Shown here one piece after another: positions 35,256-48,641 of a stretch of 64,000 nt of DNA (positions within the stretch are counted from its first letter, which is position 1; every line of letters starts with the position of its first letter). The DNA lies in the NCBI GenBank assembly GCA_020809705.1, contig CP085835.1, forward strand, positions 868,001 through 932,000, given 5' to 3'. The notes beneath the pieces are model-generated. The model saw nothing but the letters and a program-made list of their open reading frames with translations. It ran no database searches and was not told the origin of the DNA. The position numbers and the translations under genes are program-made. Origin of the DNA: Calonectria ilicicola. Lineage: Eukaryota > Ascomycota > Sordariomycetes > Hypocreales > Nectriaceae.

Positions 35256-38200
35256 GTTATAAGCCTGGGTGACTACATAAGCCAGCAACTTTTACTATTA
35301 CATCTTATATTCAGTTAAATAGACCAAATAATGCTCCTTTTCACTATTTCCTAGCACCAGATATAGCAATTATTATTATTATATATTTAAAATAATTATT
35401 AATATTAATATTATAAATACCTAAAGACTTCTAATTATTATTAAACTTTATTTATTAAAATAATAGATTAAATAGATCTTTATATTAAAAGATTATATAT
35501 AAAGTCTAGGGCTTTAAGAATATATTAATTTTAATAAAGAAAATATAATAAATAATTTAAATATTACTTTTAATTTAATATTTTTTAATAAAATAAAGAA
35601 AAAGATAAAGGATAAATAAAAGAGAAAAAATAAATAAATATATTATAAAATATAGATATTATTATAAAATTAAAAATAAAATTTAAAATAATTAATTTTA
35701 AACTTATTATCTTTAAAAAAAAGCTTAAAAGAAATTAGCTTTATATACTTAAATTATTAAGATTATTAAAAAAGCTTATTATTAAGAAATTATTAATAAG
35801 ATTATTAAATAATATAAAGATTACACTACTTATAAACTTACTAAAGCTCTTAAAATAAAGTTTATATTAAAAGAAAATAGTATAATTAATAAGGTAAGAT
35901 TATACTATACAAATTACCTAAAAAATACCAATTATATAAATCAAGAACCTAAAGCTTAATATATAACTTAAAGTTCAATCTAAGCTCAGGGCAACACTTA
36001 TAATATCTCTAAAATCAAAAGAACACTTACTATTTATAATTTCCTTTAAATAGTTAGTACTCAGTTTACTCCTTCTTAAATATAAAACTAATTAAACTAA
36101 CTTATAGAAAAAGAAATTAAAAAACAAACAATTAACTCACTTAAGAGCTATAGAAATATCTTCCTAAAAGTTATCTTAAGTTAATTAAATTCTAAGTATA
36201 TAAATATTTATATTATACTAGGAGATCTTTTAAAAATATAGTAAATAGCCCCTTTTAAAAGCCTTAAATGCCTATATAATAGAAAATTCCACAAATTCAT
36301 AGTAGCCAAGTATATATACCTTTAATATATACTTATAAAAAACTCTAATTTTAAGCTTAATAAGAAGTTAATAGATAAGGATTATGCTTATATATATATA
36401 TAATTTCAGAAGTCCAAATAAAATAAGCTTTATAAGAAGGTAGTATAAAAAGATTAGATATCTGTTACAATAATTATAAAAAATAATAAACAAAATACTA
36501 TTCTATTAATTATTATTATTATAATTCTTGACCTAATACTATTATATATAGTGCAGAAAGCTATATTAGTATTTATAATACTAGAAATAGCTCTTTACTT
36601 ACTTTATTAAAGTATACTAGTTGATAATTGTAGTGTTATTTATTTAATTAACTTAAAGGAATAACTTATAGAAGGATCCTTTATATTAAAAAAAGGAGAT
36701 TATATAGAGGTAAGCTTAAGCTAGTTTCTAATTATAGAAAAAGATAAATATATACTAAAGAATCTATTTAAAGATTTAATTAGTACTTATATAGTTAATT
36801 TAGAGTTTAATAATATTATTATAGTAAAAAGATTTTATACTAATATTATATTAAAAACTTATTTAAGAGAGATTAGAGTCTAATATTATAGCTTTAATTG
36901 CTCTTTATATTTTAAAAGCTTAAAGTAAAGTATCTTTTTAATTAAGTATAAATATATATATAATATAATAATTCTTTAATATAAGCCAATTTCTATTTAC
37001 TTATTAAACTAATTAATACTTAATAATATAATTCTAATTAATAATATAAGTATTTAGCTGATTATTATTATATTAGAAAATAAAAGGTAAAGCTTCACTT
37101 ATTAATTTAGATCTTTAAAGAACCCTTTAAAGCTAAAGGAGGATATTAAGGAATTATAATATAAATAAGTAAGGCACCTTAAAGCTATAGTACTAAGGGA
37201 GCTAGTAAGAAGGGATTATAATATATAAATCAAAGGAACTATAAGGATAGACTATAAGATCTATGTTTAAATGTATATAAAATAGATTATATTATATAAG
37301 TAGTTAGATTATTGTTTATTAAGGTTGTTTTGGTGTATTTATTGGGACTTATAAGATTACTTTAGAGGATATAATAGCTCTAACTAGCTTCTAATTATAA
37401 AAGATAAATATAATAGTATATTCTATACATAATCTATTACTAATAAGTAAAAAATTATTATATTTAATAAATTATTTTAATTTAAGAGCTAGATTAAGAG
37501 GTAATTTGGCCTCTTAATATATATTATTAGGTATAATAATAAGGTTACTACTATTACAATTAAAGATCTAATTGAATACCAAAAATAGGCATATAAATAA
37601 GATATAGATTTAGAGCTCTCTCTACCAAAGACCTATAAGCTAAATAATACTATTAAATATATAAATTAAAAAGTAATAAATAAGTTTAATATAATATTTA
37701 ATAAAGTAAAGCTTCTAATAAAACTATAATCAGAGAGTATTAAAATAACTATATACTTACTTAATATATTATCTTTAAAAATAAAGAATTAAATATCCTT
37801 ACTTAAGAAATTAAATATATAATTTAAATATTATACTCCTTTACTAATAAAAAAGCTTATAATTAATTTAAAGCCTAATTAGAATAATATATATATATAT
37901 AATTACCATACCTATCCTTTAATTAAAAGTAAGGCATTAGATTAATAAAAGAGAGATATAAAAGTTAGTTTTAAAGATTATATAAAGTATTTAATAAGAT
38001 ATATAATTTATAATATATATTATATATAAATACCTTAACTTATAAAGATTATTATAATTTAAAATATATAATTTAATAAATATATTAATTATAAACTAGA
38101 TAAACCAAGCTTAACTAAATATATAATTATTTAATTTAAAGATTAGGCTCTCTAAATTAAAAAAGAAATTAATAATAAAATAATATATAAGAGATCTTTA

Positions 38201-41200
38201 TAAGGATTAATATCTATAGATTTAAATTTAAAAGTAGAAGTATTTATAAATATAGAAATAACTACTTAAAATATAATAAAAGATACTAAGCATATACCTA
38301 GTTAAATACCTATAGAACTTTAAATATTAAAATAAACTCTAGAATTAAAAAATATATATTTAGGGAATATAGTAGAAGCTTAATAAAATATAAATTAGAT
38401 ATAATAAATAAAGATAAGTATAATAGATTAATTATTAATAGAATAATTTATAAGTTTAAGAATATATATACCTAAGATAATAGATAAGCAACTAGAATAA
38501 TTAGAGTAGATAATGAACCAATTAGTAAGTAAGATAGCAGAGGAAATAATAGTTATATTACTATTTAAACTACTAAAGCTTATAATTATTATTAATATTA
38601 GTACATTATAAAGCTAAGAATAGAAATTAGGATCTATATATAGAAGAAGTAGAGATTAAAGATAAGATTAACTAGTTATTTAAACGCTTACAAGCATATA
38701 AATATACCATTACTAAGCTCAAAGAAGTAATATAAGGCAGAACTAAAGGACTCTAATATAATAAAATTATAATAAGGACCTGATATTAAATTTCTTTATA
38801 ATTGATTATTATAAGATAAATTATATAGATTTTAAAAGTATTTAAATTATATTTACAATACTTATAAGAGCAGTAAAATAAAAGGAAGTTACTTAGATTA
38901 ATATAGCATCAAACTACCCCAAGCTACACCAAGATAATCTTCTTAAGCCCTTATAAAACTAAAGAGAGATAATAAAATACTTATTAAATAAGCTATTTAT
39001 TTAAATAGCACATTAGAAGATTAGAACCCTAATTAAAAAAAATATAAAGAGAAATAGAGTATATAAAGATATAAATTAAATTACTATTACTTAAATAGAT
39101 CTTTACTTATAAATTTAATTAAAATAGATATTTTAAATAATATAAGATGAGATTATATATTTAAAATAATTTATAGAAAAGCTTTATAATTAAAAGTATA
39201 TATATTATAATATTTATAATATAATTATTTTATATAATTATTATTTTAATTATTTAATTTAATTTAAAAATTAAATAATTTAATATTATTAATATTTTTA
39301 TTAATATAATAAGAAGTAAAAATAGTATATTAATTATATATAAATTATTAGATAAATTTAAGTAATTAAATAAGTATATAGAGTTAGACTGAGCTTTATA
39401 TAGTCTTAAAGACTTACCCTAGCTGTGATTTAATAAGTTTACTTTAACTTTTAAGAAGTTAAAAATAAAAGCTAGCTTAAAAAAGCTCTGCTTATTTTAT
39501 ACTAAAGCTTATAATATATTTATTATATTCTTTATAAATAATATTCTAGTATTATATTATAGGAATAATATATTTATAGTATTAGAAATAATAAAAGGCA
39601 TTAAGGAAATATATAAAACCTTAGATAAAGATAATATATAATAGTTCTTAGATATAAAAATAATTTAAGATTATATAAAGTATAAGATATATCTATCTTA
39701 TAATTTATATATTAAGAAAATAACTATAAAATTCAAATTAAATACTACAAATACTCACTCTAGTATACCAATTCTAGCAATAAAGCTAGCTAAAAGACAA
39801 AACCAAGCAATTACATAGGAAATAAAGATATATTAAAAAAAGTTAATTCCCTGCTATATATAGCAATAATAATTAAACCAGACCTTACATTTACAACATC
39901 ATTATTATCCCATTTTCTCACCAACCTAAGTCAGAAGTACCAAAATACTGCTAATTAAGCTATTTAATATCTCTTTATAATATAAGATCTTATAATTTAA
40001 TATAATTAGAGTAGTGAATTGTAGGCTATAATAATTGCTAGCAATGCCTCTTTTGCTAATAACCCTAAAATATAAAGGTCTTTACAAAGCTATATAATAA
40101 GTCTATTTGGCAGACTAGTTATATGAAAGGCCACTTATTAAGCTATTATAATTACATTAATAATAAAGGTAGAAATACTTGCTTTAGAATATACTACAAA
40201 GGAAATAATTAATTTAAAGTACCTTTTTAATAAAATACACTTTAATTTAAAGATAGATTAGAACCTATAGTATAATAACCTCCAAACTATATAACTTATT
40301 ATTAAAAAAGATAACTAAATAATAACCTAATTATAATATATTAATATTATAAATATATAATTATATTAAAAGTATAAAAAGGGCTTCTTTAAAATAATTT
40401 ATCTAGAAATAAGGTAAATACATACTAATAAGCTTATTAAAGCATTATTATAGCAGCACTTTAAGCAATTTTAAATACTATTAAATATAATAAACCTTAA
40501 TTAAATAAAATAAAAATAATATATAAAGAAAAATAATTTACTAAATTAAGCTTATTTTAACTCTTTCTTAAATAATATTTAAAATTATTAAACTATATAC
40601 TATATTACTTTTTAAATACACTTTAAATAATAATAATATTTATAAACTTATTAAGTAAAATATAAATATATAAATATTATTCCTCTAGATTATTAATAGC
40701 ACCCTAGGACTTTCCTCTACCTACTTTTTAAATAATTATTTTACTAATATCTTATTTAAAAAGCTTAAAACTCTTATTTAATATCTTTATAAGTAAATAA
40801 AAGATATACTTTATATAAGTTACTATCTATATAATTAATTAATATAAAGCTCTAGGTAGATTAAATAGTACTTACTTACTTAGCACTTCTTATTATCTAA
40901 AGTAATAATAAAATAATATATTAAAGGTATAAGTACTTGGTAATTACTTATAAATTAATAATAAAGTATAGAACTAGCTAGTATAAGTATACTAAAGGTA
41001 ATATTAATAATTACTTACTTTATAAATAATATAACACTTAGAATATCTTTTTATTATATAGTAATTCTTAAGCTAGCCCTTTCCAGCAATAGCAGAACAC
41101 AGGCAATTCTTATAAGGTAAGTTAAATAATACTTTTAAAACACTAGGAACCAAAGGTTAAGCATAAGAAGAAGAGTTTAGAGTATAAGAATCAGGAGTTC

Positions 41201-41719
41201 TAGGCTTAATAATCTAGATATATTATAAAATATAAATTAATTATATAAAATATAGAAAGTAAGTATAAAAATACTTATAGATATATACTTAGAAGTAAAT
41301 AGTAAAGGAATTTATATTAATTTAGGATTAGATCTTTTAGTAATAATATATTAAAAATAAATAATAATAAACTAGAATATAATATTAATAAGTATAAATA
41401 AAGTTATTATATATACTTATAAGTAAAAGAAAGAAATCTTAAACTATTATATTAAAGCTAAAGATAAATAAAGAAAAAAATAAGATTATAAGTATAAGAA
41501 ACTATAATATTTATAAACTTTAATTATATTAAATTATAAATATTACTTAGAACTAAGTTTCTTACACTTTAAGAAATATAGCCTTATAATTATCTTTAAA
41601 ATATTACTCCAAGAAATAATTTCAATCATTATATTCATTTATATAAAATTACAACAATAAAGGTAAAACTATTTACAACATTCAACAATTCACAACAACA
41701 GACTGTAGAATAGGAGGTA

Positions 41720-41894
41720 TATAGAGACTAGTTATGGCTGGCCTCGATGGCCTCACAGCCTCAATACATTGTCACAGCCCCACAGCCAATTGGGGCTGGA
41801 CCTAGCTATAAAACACATAGTTGACTGCTCTTTATTTCATAGGAATTAAGGCTCTTTCAATCTCTCGTTATGACCCAATGACCAAAGTGTGATA
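41720..41894 (+). repeat. Right (3') LTR of the copia element
   Basis: A 175-bp partner of the LTR at 35081. Its start has changed from TGTGG to TATAG, a G-to-A change at TpG sites as RIP produces. It is followed by the ACAAG target duplication and the resumed host gene. Confidence 0.95.
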
Positions 41895-43539
41895 ACAAGG
41901 AAAACCATTGGATCAGTGGGGTCTAAGCCATGGCATATCACCAACAGCGGTCATAGCATTTCTTGGAACAATTGGCAAATCCGCTTGTCTTCTGGTCATC
42001 ACGGAAATCATTTCGCAATTGAAGTGGATTTATTTTGATCAAAGACCTCATAAACTCATCGATTTGGAAACATTCGACGCCGCCAGTCGAGGCCCTTGGG
42101 GTGCTGTCAGGTTGGTTGTATCCAAGCATAAGACAACCTTATTGGCGACAAGCGCGTCTTTCATTATGCTCCTTTCTTTGCTCATTGATCCTTTCCTACA
42201 GCTCGTGTTTCAATTTCCCATAAAATTGACTGCAGTTGATGGAATGCCCTCGAAGCTCCTCGCAAGCCAGGTCTATGATCCAACAGGACTAGGTGCAAAA
42301 ATCAATACGTGGGGCTACGGTGCTTCTCAAGTAGATGCAGCCATGCAAGCTGCCATTTTATCGCCAATTTGGAAGACCGAGACTCAGCATTCTATCCCTT
42401 GTTTTTTTGAGCGGTGCGAATGGCCAACAATCACAACATTGGGAGTTTGCGGGAGCTGCACAAACCTCACAAAGACCGTACGGTCATCATGTCGCCTAGG
42501 CGATTCTGCCGACCAGCAAATCCAATGCAATTACACTTTGCCTTCCCTTAACGTCACATTGAGCGCACAATTTGGCGATGTGGGAGGTGCTTCCGACATG
42601 AGTCCTTACCACACGCTATGGAATTCTACCGCTACATTGAAGGCGCCAGCACAAGTTGGAACTGCGCATATTGGCGGGTTTGCATACATCAAGCTTGATC
42701 CTAATTTGGATTGGAAGAGCTACGTTAGCGACAATACAGACCCCGAAAAGTATGCCTTGCGGTCAAATATTCCTGTCGCAGAGGCCATGAATTGCACTCT
42801 GGACCTATGCGCCCGTACTTTTACAAACCCATATTACGGTAATTTTACCGCAGGACCGCTTTCCGGACCCAAAACCTTGTTGCAAATGCCAAATGACACA
42901 TATTTGGACTGGAAGCTAAGACTCGAAGAACTTCCTGCAGGAGAATATGAGAGCAAGCTCTTTGCTGAGCTGACACCGGTGACCGCAGACCACCTACCAA
43001 TGAATACAACATTCAAGATCAATTATTACGACTTCAATGACATCATCGCTTACATGAGTGATTTATTCTCAGTAAATTACGAAAGTTCAGGCCACGTAAC
43101 TCAGACTACTACTACCAGTAACAAGATCACGCCCAATCTTGGATTGCTTCTCAATCAAAACAAGGACATACCAGGTCTTATGGACGATATTGCAGATAGT
43201 ATGACTGAAGTTATCCGTACATCTTCCAACAGCACAACCATTTACGGCAACGGCATGATATCACGAACATTCATATCTGTCAGGTGGGCATGGCTAATAC
43301 TCCCAATTGCATGGGTGGTCTTGACGTTGGTTTTACTTCTCATCATGATTGTTCAAGGTCGCGTCAATTCTGTACCTACATGGAAAAGTTCCAGTCTGCC
43401 TTTACTATTTTACGAGTTAAGTGGTTGGAGCCGACAGGAAAGGGAATTGCTAAGCCCGGAAGGTCTAAGAGTAATGGCCAATAACATGAGCGCACAAACA
43501 GTGAGTGATGAGGGCATGCTACTTTTTCAGAAAGCGTAG

Positions 43540-44623
43540 CATCTCCTCTTAGGGTTCAAGGTAGCAGATAATCGTGGAAAAATATAACGAGTCCTTTAAT
43601 TTCACGTCAATCATCGTGTGGAGTGCTACTTAAACTCTAGATCGTGCGGTCGGTCATGTGAAAGGGGAAAGACAAAGTTAAGCTGACGGGTTAAGCATGG
43701 TCACATCCAGTCATATCGCACGCACTTGCCAGACTAAGCATGGTGATAAAGCCTCAGAGCTATTTTCAAACCTAGCCTAAGGTCATTTTCTCCTCAAATG
43801 CTTCCCAACATTTGATGTTAATCTAATGTTGATCAAATGGTGGTCGTTTTGCTCCAACTCCAAAACAGGTCCGCATCGACCCAGAATCCAACTTTCCCTC
43901 GATAACTGAAGAAAGGGGTGAATTCTTGACATTATTCCAGAATTAGGGAGAACGCGAAGGGGGTGGCGACCTTACGATTGCCAAACCCATCTCGTTCGGC
44001 CTAACGTGATGGATTATACGCGCCAGCCAGGCTATTCATTCATAGCTCTGTTAGCATGTTTTACCTTAGCCGGCAGCTCGCGGCTTTTTTAGAATGCCAG
44101 CTATATTATTGAAGAATCCTATAGTTCTGAGGCATTTATCGGAATAGCCAATCAGACGACGAGAGGGGTGACTCGGTGCAAAATTATAAAACCGGATTAC
44201 CTTGAAAGGTTCTAGTCTTGACCATCGCTCCACAACCTCCAGAAACCATGCGGCTCGGCGCGATCTAGACTCCGCCTCATCGCCAGAGTTTAACCCAAAA
44301 CCCACATTTCTGCACGCAGCTTATTTAGCTCTGGCCACTTGTGTACGTGGATTGGACAAAGTTGAACTTGTGACCTTGTTTCAAGCCACAATATCTAACT
44401 AATTGAGCTTAACGGGCTAGTTAAGGATATTGCTAATTGTCAAATTATGTGCACATGGTGTGATACCATACTCCCAGTATTTAATTCTCTGCAAATTCTT
44501 CCCTAGAACCAGACTTCATTCAACATCAGTATCTGCCAACTCCTCCAATCCTCATCGCATCTTCGCACATCATTTTCACATGCAGTCTCATTATTCATAG
44601 TAAAAGCCTCCGCATCTTCCAAT
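43540..44623. other. Intergenic region
   Basis: About 1.1 kb between two co-oriented genes. Only short ORFs without recognisable similarity are present. The base composition is ordinary, in contrast with the retroelement nearby. Confidence 0.5.
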
Positions 44624-45393
44624 ATGGCCATCCATAGAATCAGCATTAGAAACCAGAGCGGTCAGCCTCAGGACTACAGCATCTTCACCAACGCCCCAGG
44701 TGTTTCTGGAGGCTGCAGTGGTGAGATCTTCAGCAACATTTTGGAGACTGCCAGTTACACCCCTAATGGTGACATTGCCAGCTTTGAGATTCCCACAAAC
44801 TACTATGCTATTTGTGGAAATTACGAAGGATCGCCTTCTGAGGGAGGCGGTGTCGTTATCAGCAAATCAATTCCTGTTAAACTTGGTGAGCGGGTCAGTA
44901 GTCTTGTCAATATGGGCTCTACCGTGCCTTTGATTGTCTCCAACAGGTCATCTTGCGACCTCGGCGGAGCCAAAACACCCGGAGAAGGAAAGATTGCCAA
45001 CTTTCAGATCAGCACTGTTCTCACACCTGGAAGAGAGTTCACCCTCGCTGATGCACAAAATCGTAAGTCTCCTCCCCACTAGCTAACGTCTGCTTAACTT
45101 GAAAGAAAAGAATACTAACTCTTTTACTGCAAGACAACCTGTTCGTTGGAGTTGGCACCTCAAAGGATGGTTATGAGATCAGTCCCCTGGCCACTTTCGC
45201 CCCATACCCCAACGTGACGTACCAAATTCAGCCCAAGGCTGTCTACTATGTCACAGCTGGACAATCCTTCCGAACTGGGGAGTTGATCAAGGCTGAGTGG
45301 GCTCAAAACAGCTTGACCGTGGACTTTGTTGCCCGTCAGACTAACACTGTTACCCTACTTCATGACGAGACCAACACGTTTTCTTTCCAGTAG
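44624..45393 (+). CDS. Unrecognised fungal protein, beta-rich
   Basis: Two exons (44624-45062 and 45134-45393; 699 nt, 232 residues). I do not recognise the family. The protein begins MAIHRISIRNQSGQPQDYSI with no signal peptide, and it is rich in short alternating hydrophobic segments, Gly, Ser, Asn and Thr, which suggests a beta-sandwich such as lectin-like or pore-forming folds. The repeated pattern NxSGxxxxYxIF followed by evenly spaced strands supports this only weakly. The intron is canonical (GTAAGT ... AAG) and the frame is intact. It may act in the cytosol or be secreted by a non-classical route; no functional claim can be made. Confidence 0.75.
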
Positions 45394-46056
45394 TGTGCAA
45401 TTCGATAGAATATTCAAGGGATACCGTGGGGGAAACGCCCACACTCGGTGTATTTCAACCATCTACTATACAGTTAATGTCTAGAGAATAATAACCAACG
45501 ATTTTATGCCCAATTTTTTAACTAAAATACCCCTCGCAACGTGTTTTAGTGCCTTGTCGTTAGACGTCACTTTGTCCCTCTGGTACCACAGGCAGTCCTC
45601 ATTATCGATGTCTCACCTACATCGGAGTTTTTGTTGATGGCAACGATCGCAAGGACTGTGATGTAGGCCAAAATCGTGAACAAGCATGATGGTGTCTACA
45701 GATTACGAACGAACACACAAAATTAATAATTAAGGCACCTCTCGTCACTACCAACTACTACAATTTATAAATGCCCAAGGCAGCAGGGCAAAAAAGCCAC
45801 ATTCAAAGCACCACCCTCCCAACGTTGGTAGGGAAAAGATGGCATCAAGCAATCAGTCACTAGATGCGTAAGTATGCTCAGAGATTATTTTAATCATTAT
45901 TTACTAGGTCTATTTCAATCCAGAAACAATCAGCCACGAGGAAATTAAATGGCGGGGAAATACTCACAGTCAACAAGGTGGAACGGCCCAGCCAATCAAC
46001 TCCACATCAGTGCTAAGCGAGATATGCTGTATTTGAGACCGCCCTTTCATCCAACA
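45394..46056. other. Intergenic region
   Basis: About 0.66 kb between the unrecognised gene and the tRNA. No gene or repeat is recognised. Confidence 0.5.
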
Positions 46057-46149
46057 GACACTTTGGCCGAGTGGTTAAGGCGATGCCCTGCTATTACGCA
46101 TATCAAGGCATTATGTTCGCACGCGCAGGTTCGAATCCTGCAGGTGTCG
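46057..46149 (+). tRNA. tRNA-Ser (GCT anticodon), intron-containing
   Basis: A 93-nt class II tRNA. The acceptor strands GACACTT and AGGTGTC pair, with a G discriminator. The A box is TGGCCGAGTGG and the B box GGTTCGAATCC sits in a GCAGG/CCTGC T-stem. The anticodon stem is ATGCC/GGCAT with loop CTGCTA-A, giving anticodon GCT. A 12-nt intron (TTACGCATATCA) follows position 37, the standard site. A long variable arm supports Ser identity. It should be transcribed by RNA polymerase III and read AGC/AGT codons. Confidence 0.93.
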
Positions 46150-46153
46150 TTAC

Positions 46154-46158
46154 TTTTT
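46154..46158 (+). terminator. Pol III T-run terminator of tRNA-Ser
   Basis: A TTTTT run begins 5 nt after the tRNA 3' end, and a second T5 run follows at 46161. Confidence 0.75.
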
Positions 46159-47429
46159 GGTTTTTATTTTTTGGTGCTCGTTGGGCTTGATCTGCGGTTC
46201 CGTCTTGGGCGATATGACAAACATAACACGTGTTCAAAGAAAGCAATACTCCATCCCAGGTCCTTTTGACAGATCTAGATAGGAAGAAAATACTTTTGGC
46301 TTTATGCACTGTGTCTCTTCAAATATTCAATTCAAATATTTTTCTGGATTCAAACAGCCGGTTATGCTCAAGGGTAGGTAGCACGTTTTTAGTTCAAACT
46401 CTTCTATTTTTCCCACTCTACTCAGGATATCTCTCCTTGTATTTTTCTTTCTTTTCTTACAGAGTGAAATATAAATTTAGAGTTGTAAGTTTATTGTTCT
46501 CAGTAGTAAAAGTAGTATGAGTTGGAAGTCGTAGAATGTTCGTTTTTTCGGCGTGAGTCAATATTACTAATCGGCACGATCCAATGAAAATGGGTTGGTT
46601 TGTTTCTACACCACACAGCCAGCATAAAACCAGAATACTTATGATGCAAATGCATAAGATATGCACATCTTATGCACGCACGTATGGGATTCTATCATGT
46701 GCGCTTTTTCACCGAAGACTTAGCAGTTGATGCAAGACTAATAATTCCCTGCTCAAAAAAATCATTTAATTATCTTTTAGATCGTGGGAAATATTGCTCT
46801 TGTGTTCAACTACTTTTTATACGGGCCACAGTATGCCTATTCAGAAGTTTGGGTCATAAACTCATGATATTGATACGCTAACGCGTGATGTTTTTGACTT
46901 AGACAGAGGTCTTGTCACGGAGGCCCTTCCCCCACAATAAGCTAAATCCTGTGATTTCTAAAACTTCTCGCCATGGGCGTTATATCCGTATTAAAATGAT
47001 TGGTTCTTCGGACATACTAATCTGGTTGAGGGTTGCCGTTGTGCTCATGCCCCGACCTCCCAGCAATTGAACGGCTCATATGTGGATAAAAGGACGCGTT
47101 CAAGCATCAGCAAGCATCTTTTTCTGCGGAAATTTTCACATATTTGAATCATGTTTCGTCCTTTTCTTTATTGCCGCTATTGGTGGGACTTCTGTTCCTC
47201 CACCTGAGCAAGATTAGGAGAAGGGCTGCGAATTGAGTACCCATTAATCTTATCATGTGGTCATGATCTTTTCTTCCTTTTAATGGGTGTTTGGGAACCG
47301 ATCGATACGATCAGTGAGTTGTAAATATTATGCATGAATGTAAATTAAATTTTGGTTCATTTTTCAACCTGCGCCAAGGACTAACAAAACGCCAAACATA
47401 ACTCGCTTCCCTGCAAATAAAAAACACTT
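46159..47429. other. Intergenic region
   Basis: About 1.27 kb between the tRNA and the 2OG-oxygenase-like gene. It is AT-rich, with only short ORFs and no recognised element. Confidence 0.5.
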
Positions 47430-48546
47430 TTAAACGACCTCCTTGAGCTGCTCCAACATTGATTCGATGTACTCCTTTTGTTCCGTCAAAAAGTGTCTCA
47501 TATCATTAAGATTAAAGGGCTTGACTGCAACCTGGCGACGTCGCTCTTCCTTGAGTTTAGCACGGAAGCGCTCCTCAAGAAGTTCCAATCGGTATTCAGT
47601 ATACTGAGGGTAAGCCTCGGCCAAGTTGCTGACACCCCGAACACCAGTCAGGATAGTTTCATCGCGGATAAAAGGTGACTTGGGTCGAAAGGAAGTGACC
47701 ATGGCGATGCGTTCACGGCCACCAAAGGCCTTCAGGGCCTGATGGTAGATATATCGTCCTTGCATAACGACGGCAGTTCCCTAGATGTTGTGAGTAAATT
47801 TTATAGTAAAAGAATGCGGCAATCGTACCATGGCAGGGCCTCGAATTTTTCGGACTTCTCCACTTGGGAGTTGGATAGCAGTCTCACCACCAACCATGCC
47901 AGTACAGTCAGAGACCATGGTGACACAAACGAATGGGAAGCTGTCATAGTGCCAAGCAACGGCAGAGGTCTCATCACTTCCAGTCAAAACCTCGGCATTT
48001 TGGTCGTTGATCGAGATGTTGATGTTGGCCACCTCATAGTCATAAGCCGGGACTAGTTCAATGCCAGCAACTTCAGAAACCTTGGCAAGGACCTCGGGGG
48101 AGTACCAAGCGTCGTATGTGAATGGAGCACGCCTTAATCAAATTAGTTCATTTATCGGGGTTAAGCCTCATTGGTGTGGCTTACTTAGGACCCATGCCTC
48201 GAACCATGTTGGCGATCAGGTCAGAGGTATAGCGGCAGTCTTCAAGTACTGGCTCACTAAAGATTTCACGTCGCATCTGCATCATTGCATCCTGGCTGAA
48301 TAATGGGAAGGGATCAGACACGGCGTTGGGCGAGATGCCATGGCCCTCTAGGCCGATATCCTTCATGGTGTGAATGTTGGCCGGGGGCTGATACACAAGG
48401 TGCTTTTCAACATCCCATGGCTCAGAAATAGTGGCCTGGGCTTCCTCGATTAGATATTCAGGAATGTTGGTAGATGGCCGGGTAGCGCTCTTGGTCTTGG
48501 GACCAACAACATGAGGGGCCTTGGGAGGGAGGAGAAGAGCAGGCAT
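47430..48546 (-). CDS. 2-oxoglutarate/Fe(II) oxygenase-like protein
   Basis: Three exons on the minus strand: 48546-48185, 48132-47829 and 47780-47430 (1,017 nt, 338 residues). It resembles fungal 2OG-Fe(II) dioxygenase-fold proteins. The metal triad is suggested by HYD in AWHYDSFPF and His in YIYHQALKAF, with a 2OG-binding Arg in RIAMVTSFRP. The strand context CVTMVSDCTGMVGGET between them is typical of the double-stranded beta-helix. No signal peptide is seen. The C-terminal 80 residues are charged and helical. Two short introns are canonical. A TATA-like box lies about 87 bp upstream. Substrate unknown; it could act in hydroxylation of a small molecule or in secondary metabolism. Confidence 0.82.
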
Positions 48547-48632
48547 TTTGATAGTAGTAGAATGGCTAGTAATTGAATGTGTGAGCGGTGTTGAGGATGA
48601 GAATTGTATGGCATAGCGGAGAGGGACGAAGG

Positions 48633-48641
48633 ATTTATATA
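48633..48641 (-). promoter_or_regulatory. TATA-like box upstream of the 2OG-oxygenase gene
   Basis: TATATAAAT read on the minus strand, about 87 bp upstream of the ATG at 48546. Confidence 0.45.

Larger units (their letters stand above)
35081..41894 (+). mobile_element. Ty1/copia LTR retrotransposon, RIP-mutated
   Basis: A 6,814-bp element bounded by 175-bp direct LTRs and flanked by ACAAG target-site duplications (35076-35080 and 41895-41899). The interior is extremely AT-rich and has no ORF of 60 or more codons. Degenerate plus-strand pol remains are readable. The RT motif of the ALYGLK type occurs at about 39390-39443. The YVDD-type catalytic site at 39531-39548 reads with Asp codons turned to Asn. 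An RNase H segment of the ASFADD type at about 40040-40068 also has Asp to Asn changes. RT followed by RNase H at the 3' end, with no integrase after it, fits Ty1/copia. A purine-rich tract (ATAGGAGG) precedes the right LTR. G-to-A and C-to-T changes throughout indicate RIP. The element cannot encode functional proteins. Confidence 0.93.
34696..43539 (+). pseudogene. DUF3176-type membrane protein gene split by a retrotransposon
   Basis: The two halves are 34696-35080 and 41900-43539. Joined without the element and one ACAAG target copy they total 2,025 nt, exactly 675 codons, in one frame across the junction. The N-terminal half is a polar, Gln/Ser-rich leader followed by the first hydrophobic helix (ACVLSFACISSIIGVLVYEQ). 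The C-terminal half continues with GISPTAVIAFLGT, the family-typical ISQLKWIYF and DAASRGPWGA, further helices, a large extracellular-type domain with N-glycosylation sequons, and a last membrane helix near WAWLILPIAWVVLTLVLLL. A second lesion is the in-frame TAG at 35008-35010, probably from TGG. DUF3176 proteins are fungal membrane proteins of unknown function. The C-terminal half is otherwise fully open, which suggests fairly recent inactivation. Confidence 0.9.

Noticed and set aside
35256..41719. Apparent tandem AT microsatellites in the AT-rich block
   Set aside because: Better explained as RIP-degenerated copia coding sequence; RT and RNase H remnants are still readable in order.
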